A program made the position numbers and the translations under genes. Shown piece after piece: positions 34,341 through 42,773 of a stretch of DNA of 64,000 nucleotides (within the stretch, counting starts at the first letter, position 1; every line of letters starts with the position of its first letter). The notes below the pieces were generated by a model. It ran no database searches and was not told where the DNA came from. It worked only from the letters and a program-made list of their open reading frames with translations. Location: NCBI RefSeq assembly GCF_001613345.1, contig NZ_BDCE01000072.1:62001-126000 (forward strand). Reading direction: 5' to 3'. This DNA comes from Nocardia uniformis NBRC 13702 (GTDB lineage Bacteria > Actinomycetota > Actinomycetes > Mycobacteriales > Mycobacteriaceae).

Positions 34341-34937
34341 TTACTCGGGAATGCCCAGCAGTGCGGCTTGCACCTGACGCAGCCGATCCACATCGCCGCG
34401 GATACCGGCCGCCTGGTCGTTGTAGAGGAAGGCTTCCAGCAGCCGGATCAGGGTGTAGGCGAGCAGAGGGCGGTCCAGGATGGCGTGATAGCCGTCCTCG
34501 GTTTCGGTGCGGGTGATGAGGGCTTCCACGGCCGCGACGGCTTTGGGCTGGACCGGGCCGTCACTGGCGGTCAGTACCCGCAGGCCGATGAGCCGTTCGT
34601 TCTCGAGGTAGCGGTGCAGGGGTTCGCTGGCGGCCAGCCAGTGGTTGGTGCGGTCCAGTACGGTCAGGATGCGGCGGGCCCCGGTGGCGGTCCGGCGGGC
34701 ATCGGCGAGGGCGAGCATGCCCTCGAATTCACTGGCCATGACCGCGCCGAGCAGGCCGTCCCGGGACCCGAACCAGCGGTAGACCGAGGCGCGGCTGAGT
34801 CCCAGGGCGGCGGCGATGGCCTGCACGTCGACCCGTTCCCCGGCAAGGAATGCGTGCCGGGCGAGTTCGACGACCTCCTGTTTGGTGGCCGACGCCGGAC
34901 GCCCGGGGGAGCGGGTGGACTGCTGCCGAATACTCAC
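34341..34937 (-). CDS. TetR family regulator (QsdR-like)
   Basis: A 198-residue protein from the GTG at 34937; a TTG one codon earlier is equally possible. The N-terminal helix-turn-helix reads VQAIAAALGLSRASVYRWFG (about residues 38-57). The C-terminal part is helical and resembles the QsdR-type domain. QsdR represses the lactonase QsdA in Rhodococcus, but no lactonase is next to this gene. It lies 32 bases beyond the stop of a secreted hydrolase on the same strand, so it may be co-transcribed with it. Target unknown. Confidence 0.8.
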   Translation of the reverse strand: MSIRQQSTRSPGRPASATKQEVVELARHAFLAGERVDVQAIAAALGLSRASVYRWFGSRDGLLGAVMASEFEGMLALADARRTATGARRILTVLDRTNHWLAASEPLHRYLENERLIGLRVLTASDGPVQPKAVAAVEALITRTETEDGYHAILDRPLLAYTLIRLLEAFLYNDQAAGIRGDVDRLRQVQAALLGIPE

Positions 34938-34969
34938 CAATAAAATGATACGGCGCGCAAAGCGTGTAT

Positions 34970-36004
34970 CTAACCCTGCATGGAATTCGCGTGGGCGTTG
35001 CGTTCCACGCTGACGTACGTGTCATCCATCGGCAGCAGCCAGTCCGGGCCGACGAAGAACCGCTTCGCTGTCTCGTCGTCGAAGGCCAGATAGCGCAGCC
35101 ACGCCACGGCGGTGCCCGCGGACCGATAGTTGTCGAGACCGTCGACCGGCGAGAAATGGCTGACACCGCGGGCATTGGCGATCCAGGCCGGAGCATTGAA
35201 GGTCAGGTTGTACTGCCACCAGCGCACCCACGCGAAGTCCGGCACGACGAAATCGTCGGAGCCGGTGAGGAATAGGGTTGGCACATTGATCAGTGCGCCG
35301 ATAGCCAGCGGACCGGGTTCGATGGCCAGAATTCCGGTGATCTGCATGGTGGGATCGATCAGCGCGGCGATACCCGGGAAGATCGTGCCCGCCTGCAATG
35401 CGGCCTGGCCACCCGCGGAATGCCCGGCGAATATCGTGCGCCCGAGGTCGATCCTATTGTGCAGCGGCGAGTTCGGGTCTCGATCGGCGAGCACCGCGGA
35501 CGCCACGCCCAAGGCGGGGACGTAGGCCAGCGAATTGAAGAAGTCGTAGGGGACTACGACAACGAAGCCGTGGCTGACCCACTGCCGGGCCATGGCGTCG
35601 TACATTCCCGGATTGGCGTGGATACCGGGCACCAGGACGATGAGCGGCGCGCTCGACATATCCGCGATATCGGCCGGATAGTAGGTATTGACGCCGATCG
35701 GCGATTCCAGTCCATTCGGAAACGCCTGTGTACAGGTCAGGTCGTCGCGATTGCCGAAGGCGTGCACCACGATGTGCTGGACCATGCCGAATACCGAATC
35801 CTGGCACGGATTGGTACGGACCGACGTCGCTACCGCATGTGGGCCCTCGGCATGGAAGACGCTCTGCGCGGTGACGCCGGGCGCCGGATCGTCGGCGGTC
35901 GCGGTGCCCCCCGCCGCGGAAACGGCGATCCCCATCGTCAGTAGCAGTGCCGATATCGCTCGCGCGGCCTTGTGGGGGCGCGGCGAGGCCATGGTCCTCG
36001 TCAT
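34970..36004 (-). CDS. Secreted alpha/beta hydrolase
   Basis: A 344-residue protein from the ATG at 36004, preceded by GAAGGGA; the frame stays open further upstream without support. The signal peptide (about residues 1-37) ends AGGTATA. The mature part has LIVLVPGIHANPGMYD (oxyanion region), nucleophile elbow GHSAGGQAALQAG, LFLTGSDDFVVPD (acid) and ARGVSHFSPVDG (His). The pattern is that of dienelactone hydrolase/PET-hydrolase-like esterases. Conserved Cys (NPCQDS and LTCTQ) suggest a disulfide outside the cell. It diverges from fadD15 across about 300 bases. Substrate unknown; an ester or lipid is plausible. Confidence 0.85.
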   Translation of the reverse strand: MTRTMASPRPHKAARAISALLLTMGIAVSAAGGTATADDPAPGVTAQSVFHAEGPHAVATSVRTNPCQDSVFGMVQHIVVHAFGNRDDLTCTQAFPNGLESPIGVNTYYPADIADMSSAPLIVLVPGIHANPGMYDAMARQWVSHGFVVVVPYDFFNSLAYVPALGVASAVLADRDPNSPLHNRIDLGRTIFAGHSAGGQAALQAGTIFPGIAALIDPTMQITGILAIEPGPLAIGALINVPTLFLTGSDDFVVPDFAWVRWWQYNLTFNAPAWIANARGVSHFSPVDGLDNYRSAGTAVAWLRYLAFDDETAKRFFVGPDWLLPMDDTYVSVERNAHANSMQG

Positions 36005-36301
36005 CGAGGGTCCCTTCGCTTTCGGTAGAACACGAGCGCCCGCAGTGGCTGAACCCGTCGGGTCCCGAATCCGCGGTGACGCCGACTCAGCGTGGCGCAG
36101 GACACAAACCGCTGTCCAGGCAATGCGTCGACGCGGGTGAAGATTGGCCCGCCGCACAGTCGAACCGCGTCGGCGGTGGTCACCCGCACATTGTGACCTG
36201 TGACTCTTTCAGCCCACCATGGTGATCCGGCCCGCGGTATTACCGCGGGCCGACTCATGCCGCCTCGACCCGGGGTGGCGAAATCGTGGAGAAGAGGATC
36301 G
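36005..36301. other. Divergent intergenic region, secreted hydrolase/fadD15
   Basis: These 297 bases contain the promoters of both flanking genes and one strong palindrome (36228-36252). No coding frame with recognisable features crosses it. Confidence 0.5.
36228..36252. promoter_or_regulatory. Perfect 25-bp palindrome upstream of fadD15
   Basis: CGGCCCGCGGTA at 36228-36239 and TACCGCGGGCCG at 36241-36252 are perfect complements around one central T. It ends 49 bases before the fadD15 start. A one-base centre fits a dimeric regulator's operator better than an RNA hairpin, though the RNA could still fold with a wider loop. Confidence 0.55.
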
Positions 36302-38104
36302 ATGGGATCGACAGTGTTCGCCCGGCGTGAGTACGAGGTTCCGGCGACGGACGCTGTGGCCGAGGATGCCGCGCTCACCGATATCGTCGCCGAGCTCGCC
36401 CGCACCACACCGGAATTCGTGGCATTCCAGATTCCGACGTCGAACGGCTGGACCGATGTGACGGCCGCCCGGTTCGCCGCCGAGGTACGGGCGGTGTCCA
36501 AGGGCCTGATCGCCTCCGGTGTGCGGGCGGGCGATCGGGTCGCGCTCATGTCGGCCACCCGCTATGAGTGGACGCTGCTCGACTACGCCATCTGGACCGC
36601 GGGTGCCTGCACCGTCGCCATCTACGACTCCTCGGCCACCGATCAGGCCCGGTGGATTCTGGAGGACTCCAGCGCGACCCTGCTGCTGGTGGAGAACGTC
36701 CGGCACCTGGCCGCTGTCGACAGCATCGTCACGCCCGACCTCCGGGAGACGCTGCGCATTGACGCGGGGGCGGTGAATACCCTCGTCGAACGCGGAAAAG
36801 CCGTGGCCGACAGCGTGATCGAGCAGCGGCGTGCCGAGGTGCGGGCGACATCTGCGGCGACCCTGATCTATACCTCGGGCACCACCGGCCGGCCGAAGGG
36901 TGTGGTGCTCACGCACGCGAACCTGCTGTCGGAAGCGGGATCCGGGAGGCGCGCCATGGCTCATCTCTTCGGTGCGGGTCGCCGCACGCTCATGTTCCTG
37001 CCGCTCGCACATGTCTTCGCCCGCGCCATCGCGGTGACCGCACTGGAAGGTCGGGTGACGGTCGCGCACACCTCGGACTGGTCCAATCTGCCCGAGCAAT
37101 TCGCCACGTACAAGCCGAGTTTCATTCTCGCCGTACCCCGAGTTTTCGAGAAGGTATACAACGGCGCGCGGCAGAAAGCGCACGACGGTGGCAAGGGGCG
37201 CATCTTCGATCTGGCCGCCGATACCGCCATTGCCTGGAGTGAGGCATCGCAAGCGGACGGACCCGGCCTGGGACTACGGCTGCGGCACGCCCTGTTCGAC
37301 CGCCTCGTCTATTCGAAACTGCGTGCGGCACTGGGCGGTGAGATGGTCGGCGCGGTCTCCGGTGGCGGTCCGCTCGGGGCGCGGCTCGGCCACTTCTTCC
37401 GCGGTGTCGGGCTGCCGATCTACGAGGGTTACGGACTGACCGAGACCAGTGCCGCCATCACATTGAATACCGCGACGGATATGCGAGTCGGCACGGTGGG
37501 CAAGCCCATCGATGGTCATGGTGCCCGTATCGCCGAGGACGGCGAACTGTTGCTGCGCGGTCCGGTGGTCTTCGGTGGCTATTGGCAGAACGAGACGGCC
37601 ACCGCGGAATCCTTCGACGACGGCTGGTTCCGCACCGGCGATCTGGGTGCCATCGACGACGACGGCTATGTCAGCATTACCGGGCGTAAGAAGGAAATCA
37701 TCGTCACCGCCGCCGGAAAGAACGTCTCCCCGGCGGTGCTCGAGGATTCCCTGCGGGCCCATGCGCTCATCGGCCAGTGCATGGTCATCGGCGACGGCCG
37801 CCCGTTCATCGGTGTGCTCATCACCCTCGACCGCGAGGCGCTGCCGGGCTGGGCGCAACGGCACGGCCTCGATTCCGCCACTCCCATCGAGGAATTCGCG
37901 TCCCACCCCGAACTGATCGCCGAAATCGACGCCGCCGTAGCGGAAACCAATGGCAAGGTCTCGAAGGCCGAGGCAATCAAGAAGATTCGCATCCTCACCT
38001 CTGACTGGACCCAGGAAACCGGCGAGCTGACCCCGAAAATGTCACTCAAGCGCACCGTGGTGCAGGAGAAGTACGCGGCCGATATCGCCGCCGTCTACGC
38101 CTGA
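36302..38104 (+). CDS. fadD15: Long-chain acyl-CoA synthetase FadD15
   Basis: The protein has 600 residues, the same length as M. tuberculosis FadD15. The start ATG follows GAGAAGAGG. The ATP P-loop is LIYTSGTTGRPKGVVLTHAN. Other matches are FLPLAHVFARAI, VPRVFEKVYNGARQKA, IYEGYGLTETS, DGWFRTGDLGAIDDDGY and the terminal GRKKEIIVTAAGKNVSPAVL. It activates long-chain fatty acids as CoA thioesters for beta-oxidation or lipid assembly in the cytoplasm. It is monocistronic, with a strong palindrome upstream and repeat copy 4 downstream. Confidence 0.92.
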   Translation: MGSTVFARREYEVPATDAVAEDAALTDIVAELARTTPEFVAFQIPTSNGWTDVTAARFAAEVRAVSKGLIASGVRAGDRVALMSATRYEWTLLDYAIWTAGACTVAIYDSSATDQARWILEDSSATLLLVENVRHLAAVDSIVTPDLRETLRIDAGAVNTLVERGKAVADSVIEQRRAEVRATSAATLIYTSGTTGRPKGVVLTHANLLSEAGSGRRAMAHLFGAGRRTLMFLPLAHVFARAIAVTALEGRVTVAHTSDWSNLPEQFATYKPSFILAVPRVFEKVYNGARQKAHDGGKGRIFDLAADTAIAWSEASQADGPGLGLRLRHALFDRLVYSKLRAALGGEMVGAVSGGGPLGARLGHFFRGVGLPIYEGYGLTETSAAITLNTATDMRVGTVGKPIDGHGARIAEDGELLLRGPVVFGGYWQNETATAESFDDGWFRTGDLGAIDDDGYVSITGRKKEIIVTAAGKNVSPAVLEDSLRAHALIGQCMVIGDGRPFIGVLITLDREALPGWAQRHGLDSATPIEEFASHPELIAEIDAAVAETNGKVSKAEAIKKIRILTSDWTQETGELTPKMSLKRTVVQEKYAADIAAVYA

Positions 38105-38159
38105 CCCGGTCCCAGTCTTCCGGGTAGCTTCCCCGAGCCACCCCGCAGCGGTACCCCCG

Positions 38160-38210
38160 GTCATCCCGGCGTGCTTTCCCCTCGGAATGACGGGGCGGTG
38201 CCGGAATGAC
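38160..38210. repeat. Dispersed palindromic element, copy 4 (short, rearranged)
   Basis: A 51-base copy that opens GTCATCCCGGCGTGCTTTCC and contains two right-arm ends (CGGAATGACGGGG and CCGGAATGAC). The inner GGCCGGAATCC part is missing. It lies between convergent fadD15 and the PucR-type gene. It looks like an internal deletion with an arm duplication. Confidence 0.7.
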
Positions 38211-38238
38211 GGGGGTTCAGCCTCGCAATCGCGTGCTT

Positions 38239-39432
38239 CTAGCGTGAATTGCCGAGTATGCGATGGGCTTCCAGTGCCAGCTGGATCTCGGTCGCCGCGC
38301 GCGGGGTGGCCAGGCGGCGGCCGGTCAGTTCCGCGAGGCGATTGAGCCGGAAGCGCACCGTATTGCGGTGGCAGAACAGGGCGGTCGCCACCGCGGATAC
38401 CTCGCCGTCGTGGGTGAACCAGGCGCGCACCGTCTCCAACAGCACATCCCGGTCGTGATCGGGCAGGTCGAGTACCGGCCCGAGGACCGTGTGCGACAGC
38501 GTTTCCGCGATCTCGGGGGATCCGGCGAGCAGTACCGAGATCAGGGCCTCGTCGTAGCGGACCACCTCGTGCGAGCCGGGCGGGGTCGCGGCGGCGGCCA
38601 ATTCGGCCTGTCGCAGGGCGGTGGGGGCGTCGCCGAGCGCGGTGAACACCGTACTGATCCCGACCCGTCCGGCGGTCCGCTCCGCGAGTATCGACCGAAG
38701 CCGTTCCACGGTGAATCGCGGTGTTAGAGCGACGATTCCAATGTGGCTGTCCACCCGAACCCGCCAGGCGGAGGCGACACCCAGTACCGACAACGCCTGC
38801 CCCGCCCCGGGCAGTGCCTCCTCGGCGGCGGTGCCGGTGCTCCCCGCGATGGCAACGAAACTGCCCTGCGGTGGCAGGTCCAATGTGCGGGCACATTCGC
38901 GCATTCGCGCCGCATCCACGTGTCCGCCGAACAGGGCGTCGAGTGCGGCGTCCTGGGCGCGGGCATCACGGCGCAGCTGTTCGGCCACCGTCTGCTGGTA
39001 GCCGATGGTCAGGGCCTGGGAATAGTCGTCGACGAGCTTCCACACATCCGAGGCGGTGGCGAGCAGTTCGCGATTGGCCTGCGGGTCGTCGCCGGTCATG
39101 GCCATCAGTTCGTCCCACACCACACCGGTGCCGATGCGGTAGGCCCGCAGCACCGTGGGTAGCGGTATCCCGTTCTCGGCGCGGCGGCGTCCGGTGGCGA
39201 GCGGCGCGGCCGTACTCGGCCCGGTTCGTCCCGCGAGGTAGCCGAGCAGGGATTGCAGGTTCTCCCGATTGGTGCGGCGCAATTCGTCGCCGCTGATCAA
39301 TTGCCTATCGCCATAGGCGGGTTCGGCCGCCTCGATCTCCGCGGCCACTCGGTCGACCACCTCGTCCAGGCGCTCCAGCAGTGCGACGCAGGCGTGGGAG
39401 ATAAAGCCGTCGGCGGTCGGCGGGGTATCCAT
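38239..39432 (-). CDS. PucR/CdaR-type transcriptional regulator
   Basis: A 397-residue protein from the ATG at 39432; upstream extension of the frame lacks support. The N-terminal ~150 residues are helical, with LLERLDEVVDRVAAEIEAAE. A degenerate GGDEF-like CdaR domain follows (RVGISTVFTALGDAPTALRQ). The C-terminal PucR-type helix-turn-helix reads VATALFCHRNTVRFRLNRLA. Actinobacteria carry many such regulators, usually controlling a neighbouring catabolic gene. Here the divergent neighbour is a secreted SGNH hydrolase, and a widely spaced perfect inverted repeat lies between them. Confidence 0.87.
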   Translation of the reverse strand: MDTPPTADGFISHACVALLERLDEVVDRVAAEIEAAEPAYGDRQLISGDELRRTNRENLQSLLGYLAGRTGPSTAAPLATGRRRAENGIPLPTVLRAYRIGTGVVWDELMAMTGDDPQANRELLATASDVWKLVDDYSQALTIGYQQTVAEQLRRDARAQDAALDALFGGHVDAARMRECARTLDLPPQGSFVAIAGSTGTAAEEALPGAGQALSVLGVASAWRVRVDSHIGIVALTPRFTVERLRSILAERTAGRVGISTVFTALGDAPTALRQAELAAAATPPGSHEVVRYDEALISVLLAGSPEIAETLSHTVLGPVLDLPDHDRDVLLETVRAWFTHDGEVSAVATALFCHRNTVRFRLNRLAELTGRRLATPRAATEIQLALEAHRILGNSR

Positions 39433-39462
39433 GACCAGGGAGCATAACGCCGTAGATTGTTT

Positions 39463-39518
39463 CCATGCACAACGTCGCATCCACAAGACCAACTCGACGC
39501 CCTGATGATTGTGCATGG
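39463..39518. promoter_or_regulatory. Spaced 10-bp inverted half-sites upstream of the PucR-type gene
   Basis: CCATGCACAA at 39463-39472 and TTGTGCATGG at 39509-39518 are perfect inverted copies whose centres lie 46 bases apart. They sit 31-86 bases upstream of the regulator's start and in the region shared with the SGNH gene. Looping or tetramer binding is possible. Confidence 0.5.
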
Positions 39519-39613
39519 GCACATCTCGCGACCGTCGCTGATGTCTCCACGCCCATTGTGATCCACATCCCATTCGCCTGAGAATGTGAGCCGAACCAAT
39601 GGAGGAGAACCCG

Positions 39614-40462
39614 ATGACCTTGCGAACCATCAGTGCGGCCCTGGCCCTGGCCGCCGCCGCGCTGCTGCCCGCGGGCGCGGCCCAGGCGGCCCCCGCCGAC
39701 GGCGGCGCCGACTATGTCGCCCTGGGTGATTCGGGCGCCGCCACCACCGGTGCGGTAAACCTCGATACCAGCGTGCCGCTGCTCTGCCTGCGCTCGCGGA
39801 CGAACACCCCGCACTTCGTCGCCGAACGCCTCGGCCTACGACTCGACGACCGCACCTGTAGCTCGGCGCGCCTCGCGCACCTCACCACCTCCCAATACCC
39901 GGGCGTCGCACCGCAATTCGATGCCCTGGGCCCGAATACCCGCCTGGTGACCGTCCACATCGGCGCCAATGACGCCAAGTTCACCAACTACATGCTCGGC
40001 TGCCACGCCGCCGCGCTCCGGGGTGGCTGCGCCGGAACACCGGATAACTGGAATGCCGATATCGACGCGATCGCCGCACCATACGCGGCTGCCCTGCAAC
40101 AGATCTCGACCCTGGCCCCCAATGCCACCATTGTCGTGGACGGCTGGCCCCAGTACCTGCGCGACGGCGGCTGCCCCGAGCTACTCGGCCTGGCGGCGGG
40201 TGACGCCCGCTATATCCAATCCCACTTCGAACGCCTGAACTCGGTTGTCGCCCGTGCGGCCACCGCCCAGGGGGCCGTCTACGTCGACACCCGCACGGCC
40301 TCGATCGGCCACGACGCCTGTGCCCCCGAGGGCGTGCGCTGGTTCGACCCGCTCCTGGCCACCGAGACTCTGCTGCCGTACCACCCGACGGTGCAGGGCA
40401 TGCGCGGCGTGGCAGCGGAGATCGTGACCGCCGTCCGGACCGCGGGTGTGCTCGCTCGCTGA
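39614..40462 (+). CDS. Secreted SGNH/GDSL-type hydrolase
   Basis: A 282-residue protein from the ATG at 39614. The ATG 15 bases earlier is rejected because the GGAGGAG following it is the ribosome site of the later one. A signal peptide ends GAAQA (about residue 25). Block I reads YVALGDSGAATTG with the nucleophile Ser. Block III is VTVHIGANDAKFTN, and block V contains PYHPTVQGM with the catalytic His. Several Cys suggest disulfides. These enzymes are extracellular esterases or lipases. It diverges from a PucR-type regulator, which may control it. Confidence 0.9.
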   Translation: MTLRTISAALALAAAALLPAGAAQAAPADGGADYVALGDSGAATTGAVNLDTSVPLLCLRSRTNTPHFVAERLGLRLDDRTCSSARLAHLTTSQYPGVAPQFDALGPNTRLVTVHIGANDAKFTNYMLGCHAAALRGGCAGTPDNWNADIDAIAAPYAAALQQISTLAPNATIVVDGWPQYLRDGGCPELLGLAAGDARYIQSHFERLNSVVARAATAQGAVYVDTRTASIGHDACAPEGVRWFDPLLATETLLPYHPTVQGMRGVAAEIVTAVRTAGVLAR

Positions 40463-40495
40463 CGGGCCGATGCCGTCGGGGGTCATTGGCACCGA

Positions 40496-40525
40496 TTGAC
40501 TACACCTGACATCAGTTTCTACTCT
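40496..40525 (+). promoter_or_regulatory. Probable promoter of the hot-dog thioesterase gene
   Basis: TTGACT at 40496-40501, an 18-base spacer and TACTCT at 40520-40525. A 10-base palindrome GAGTGCACTC follows immediately at 40526-40535 and could be an operator. The ATG is at 40584. Confidence 0.5.
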
Positions 40526-40583
40526 GAGTGCACTCGTTGTCAGTAACTGGGACGAGATCCATCGAGAAGGGACCACCGCCGGT

Positions 40584-41060
40584 ATGAGCGACAACGTAGT
40601 CGGAACCGACACCCCGCCGTTCGCGGATATCGTCAACGGAGCGCTGGAGTTCACGATTCCGGCAGCCCACCGAATGGGCGTCAAGGCGCTGGAGGTGCGG
40701 CCGGGATTCGCGGCCACCTCCGTTCCGGCCGAGGGCAATGGCAATCACTTCGGCGTCATCTACGCCGGTGTGCTGTTCACGGTCGCGGAGATTCTGGGCG
40801 GCGCGATCGCCGTCGCCAGCTTCGATAATTCCGCGTACTACCCGCTGGTCAAGGACCTGCAGATCTTCTTCCGGAAGCCGGCGAAGACCGATGTGCGGGC
40901 CGAGGCCACCCTGTCCGAGGACGAGATCGCCCGGATTACCGAGGAGGCCGCCGCCAACGGTAAGTCCGACTTCACCCTGAAGTCCGTCGTCACCGACACC
41001 AATGGCGTGGTTGTCGCGGAGACCGTGGGGCTGTACCAGCTGCGCGCCCACGGTAAGTAA
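40584..41060 (+). CDS. PaaI/DUF4442-type hot-dog thioesterase
   Basis: A 158-residue single hot-dog domain. Segments VKALEVRPGFAATSVPAEGN, HFGVIYAGVLFTVAEILGG and LVKDLQIFFRKPAKTDVRAE match the YiiD-C/DUF4442 and PaaI thioesterase layout, in which the HFGxIYAG region forms the active-site helix start. It probably hydrolyses an acyl-CoA or acyl-ACP. It is monocistronic, with a readable promoter 60-90 bases upstream. The substrate is unknown. Confidence 0.85.
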   Translation: MSDNVVGTDTPPFADIVNGALEFTIPAAHRMGVKALEVRPGFAATSVPAEGNGNHFGVIYAGVLFTVAEILGGAIAVASFDNSAYYPLVKDLQIFFRKPAKTDVRAEATLSEDEIARITEEAAANGKSDFTLKSVVTDTNGVVVAETVGLYQLRAHGK

Positions 41061-41172
41061 GCCGTATCGCACGCTATGAGCCGCATATCCCTCGGGTGTG
41101 CGGCTCATTTGCGGTTGCGCCGTCGAGTACCGCCGGTTTGTGTCGTCCGCCGTCGGCACCGAGTATGAGTGC

Positions 41173-41670
41173 GTGAACCGGTTTCTCGTTCTGCATGACT
41201 ACGGCAGCAGTCGGTCGTGGTGGTGGGTATTCGCCGCGTCCTCGCGGGAGGTGCTCGAAACGTTCGCCGAGGTCGAGGTGGTCCACGACGCGGAGCTGGT
41301 GGAGCAGGCACTGCATCTGACCCTGGACGAGACCGCGGTGGATGCCCCCGATCCGCCGCCGGGACTGCGGGATCTGCGCGATCAGCGGCGCGCCCAGCGC
41401 GGGCGGCCCGGGTTCGGGGCGCTGGTCGGGCGCGGCATCGTGCATGTGCGCCGGAGCGAAGGCGCGTTCGTGTCGCTGATGGAGTTGGGTCCGGATGGTC
41501 ATCGACTACGCGAGGTGGCCATTGCGGGGGATGGGACGGTGCTGCGCAGCGCAGCCGATGACTGGCCCCGCAATCCTCCCATCGACCTCTACGACCCGGA
41601 CTTGGCCCGGCACACCATCAGCCGCGACGAGTTCGAATTCGTCTGGGCCGCCGCAGGTATCGACGACTGA
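41173..41670 (+). CDS. Hypothetical protein
   Basis: A 165-residue protein if started at the GTG at 41173; an ATG at 41165 is out of frame. It begins with a short strand-rich segment (RFLVLHDYGSSRSWWWVFAA), has an acidic helical middle (AEVEVVHDAELVEQALHLTL), and ends with an Asp/Phe-rich tail (FEFVWAAAGIDD). No signal peptide or known motif is visible. It is convergent with the truncated LLM gene 11 bases downstream. I do not recognise the family. Confidence 0.6.
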   Translation: MNRFLVLHDYGSSRSWWWVFAASSREVLETFAEVEVVHDAELVEQALHLTLDETAVDAPDPPPGLRDLRDQRRAQRGRPGFGALVGRGIVHVRRSEGAFVSLMELGPDGHRLREVAIAGDGTVLRSAADDWPRNPPIDLYDPDLARHTISRDEFEFVWAAAGIDD

Positions 41671-41681
41671 CTCCGCGCCGA

Positions 41682-42470
41682 TCAATCCACGCCGCCGACA
41701 ATGTCGATCAGCTGCCGCACGGTGGCCAACTGGGTGTCGTAGTCGCCGTCGAGTTTGACCAGGAGCGTGGAGATTCCGGCCTCGCGGTAGCGCCGGACTC
41801 GCTCGGCGATCACCTCGGGGGTGCCGATGAGATTGGTGAGCCGCCCGAGGTCGTCGGGCACCGCGCGGCGGGCGGCCGCCTTATCTCCGGACTGCCACAG
41901 CTCGGCCACCTCGGCGACGGCATCGCCGAAACCGAGTCGGGTGAATGCCTCGTTGTAGAAATTGCGACCGTTATCGCCCATCGCACCGATGGTGAAGGCA
42001 TAGCCCTCGGCGTGTTTGCGGACGGTTGCCGCCGTTTCCGCCGCGCCGGAGGTGATTTCGACCGCGACCGGTGCCACCAGGTCGATATCGCCCAGGGTGC
42101 GTCCGGCTTTCTCCGCTCCTTCGCGCAGCGGTCCGAAGAAGACCTCGGCCGCCTCCGGAATAAACGCATTACCCAACCAGCCATCGGCCAATTCGCCGGT
42201 GAGACGCAGATTCCGCGGTCCCATGGCCGCGATGTAGACGGGCACGTGCGCGGGACGAACCATGGGTTGCAGTGCCCGACCGGCGCTATCGGGTAGGGGC
42301 AGCGGATAGATCTCACCCGCGTGCTCGAGCCGCTGCCCGCTACTGACCGTGCGAATGATCTCGATGGTCTCCCGGGTAGCCTGTACCGGCCGGTGGAACC
42401 GTACGCCGTGCCAACCCTCCATCACCCGCGGACCCGACACGCCGATGCCGAGGTCGAAGCGGCGGTGCAC
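41682..42470 (-). pseudogene. N-terminally truncated LLM-type F420-dependent oxidoreductase
   Basis: The frame begins (GTG at 42470) inside the family: HRRFDLGIGVSGPRVMEGWH is normally found about 100 residues into LLM oxidoreductases of ~340 residues. The rest of the barrel is present, with LTNLIGTPEVIAERVRRYRE and LLVKLDGDYD near the end. The first beta strands and helices, including part of the cofactor site, are missing. Immediately upstream on the opposite strand lies an SRPBCC protein that also lacks its N-terminus, so a single deletion probably removed both 5' ends. It may still be transcribed but is unlikely to be active. Confidence 0.75.
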
Positions 42471-42482
42471 GGCCCCAAGGGG

Positions 42483-42710
42483 ATCGGTGGAACCTGGGGC
42501 TTCGAGGTCGAACCCGCCCGTACGGGTGTCATTGTGCGGCAGTGGGCCCGTATGGGCCCGGATCCGTCGGGCCTGAGTGCGGCCATCGACGCGAACCCGG
42601 ACCTCGAGGGCCGCATCATCGCTCGCCGCCTATCGGAGTGGAGCGAGAATATGACGGCCAACCTCGCCGGTATTCGCGCGCAGGTCGCCGAATCGGCCAG
42701 CGCGACATAG
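42483..42710 (+). pseudogene. C-terminal remnant of an SRPBCC (polyketide cyclase-like) protein
   Basis: Translation from about 42483 gives GGTWGFEVEPARTGVIVRQW, then ARMGPDPSGLSAAIDANPD, and ends in a helix (RRLSEWSENMTANLAGIRAQ). This is the second half of an SRPBCC/START-like domain with its C-terminal helix. The first ~80 residues of the fold are absent. Upstream the frame runs into sequence that codes for the LLM remnant on the other strand. There is no start codon with a ribosome site at the junction. I treat it as a gene fragment. Confidence 0.65.
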
Positions 42711-42731
42711 TTATTCGGCGCAGTCGATAGG

Positions 42732-42764
42732 GCAGTGGCCCGGTCCGGTGGACCGGGCCACTGC
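42732..42764. terminator. Strong bidirectional terminator hairpin
   Basis: A perfect 15-base-pair stem (GCAGTGGCCCGGTCC with GGACCGGGCCACTGC) with loop GGT. It begins 10 bases after the ohyA stop on the minus strand and lies 21 bases past the SRPBCC remnant stop on the plus strand. Confidence 0.85.
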
Positions 42765-42773
42765 ATGAAACCG

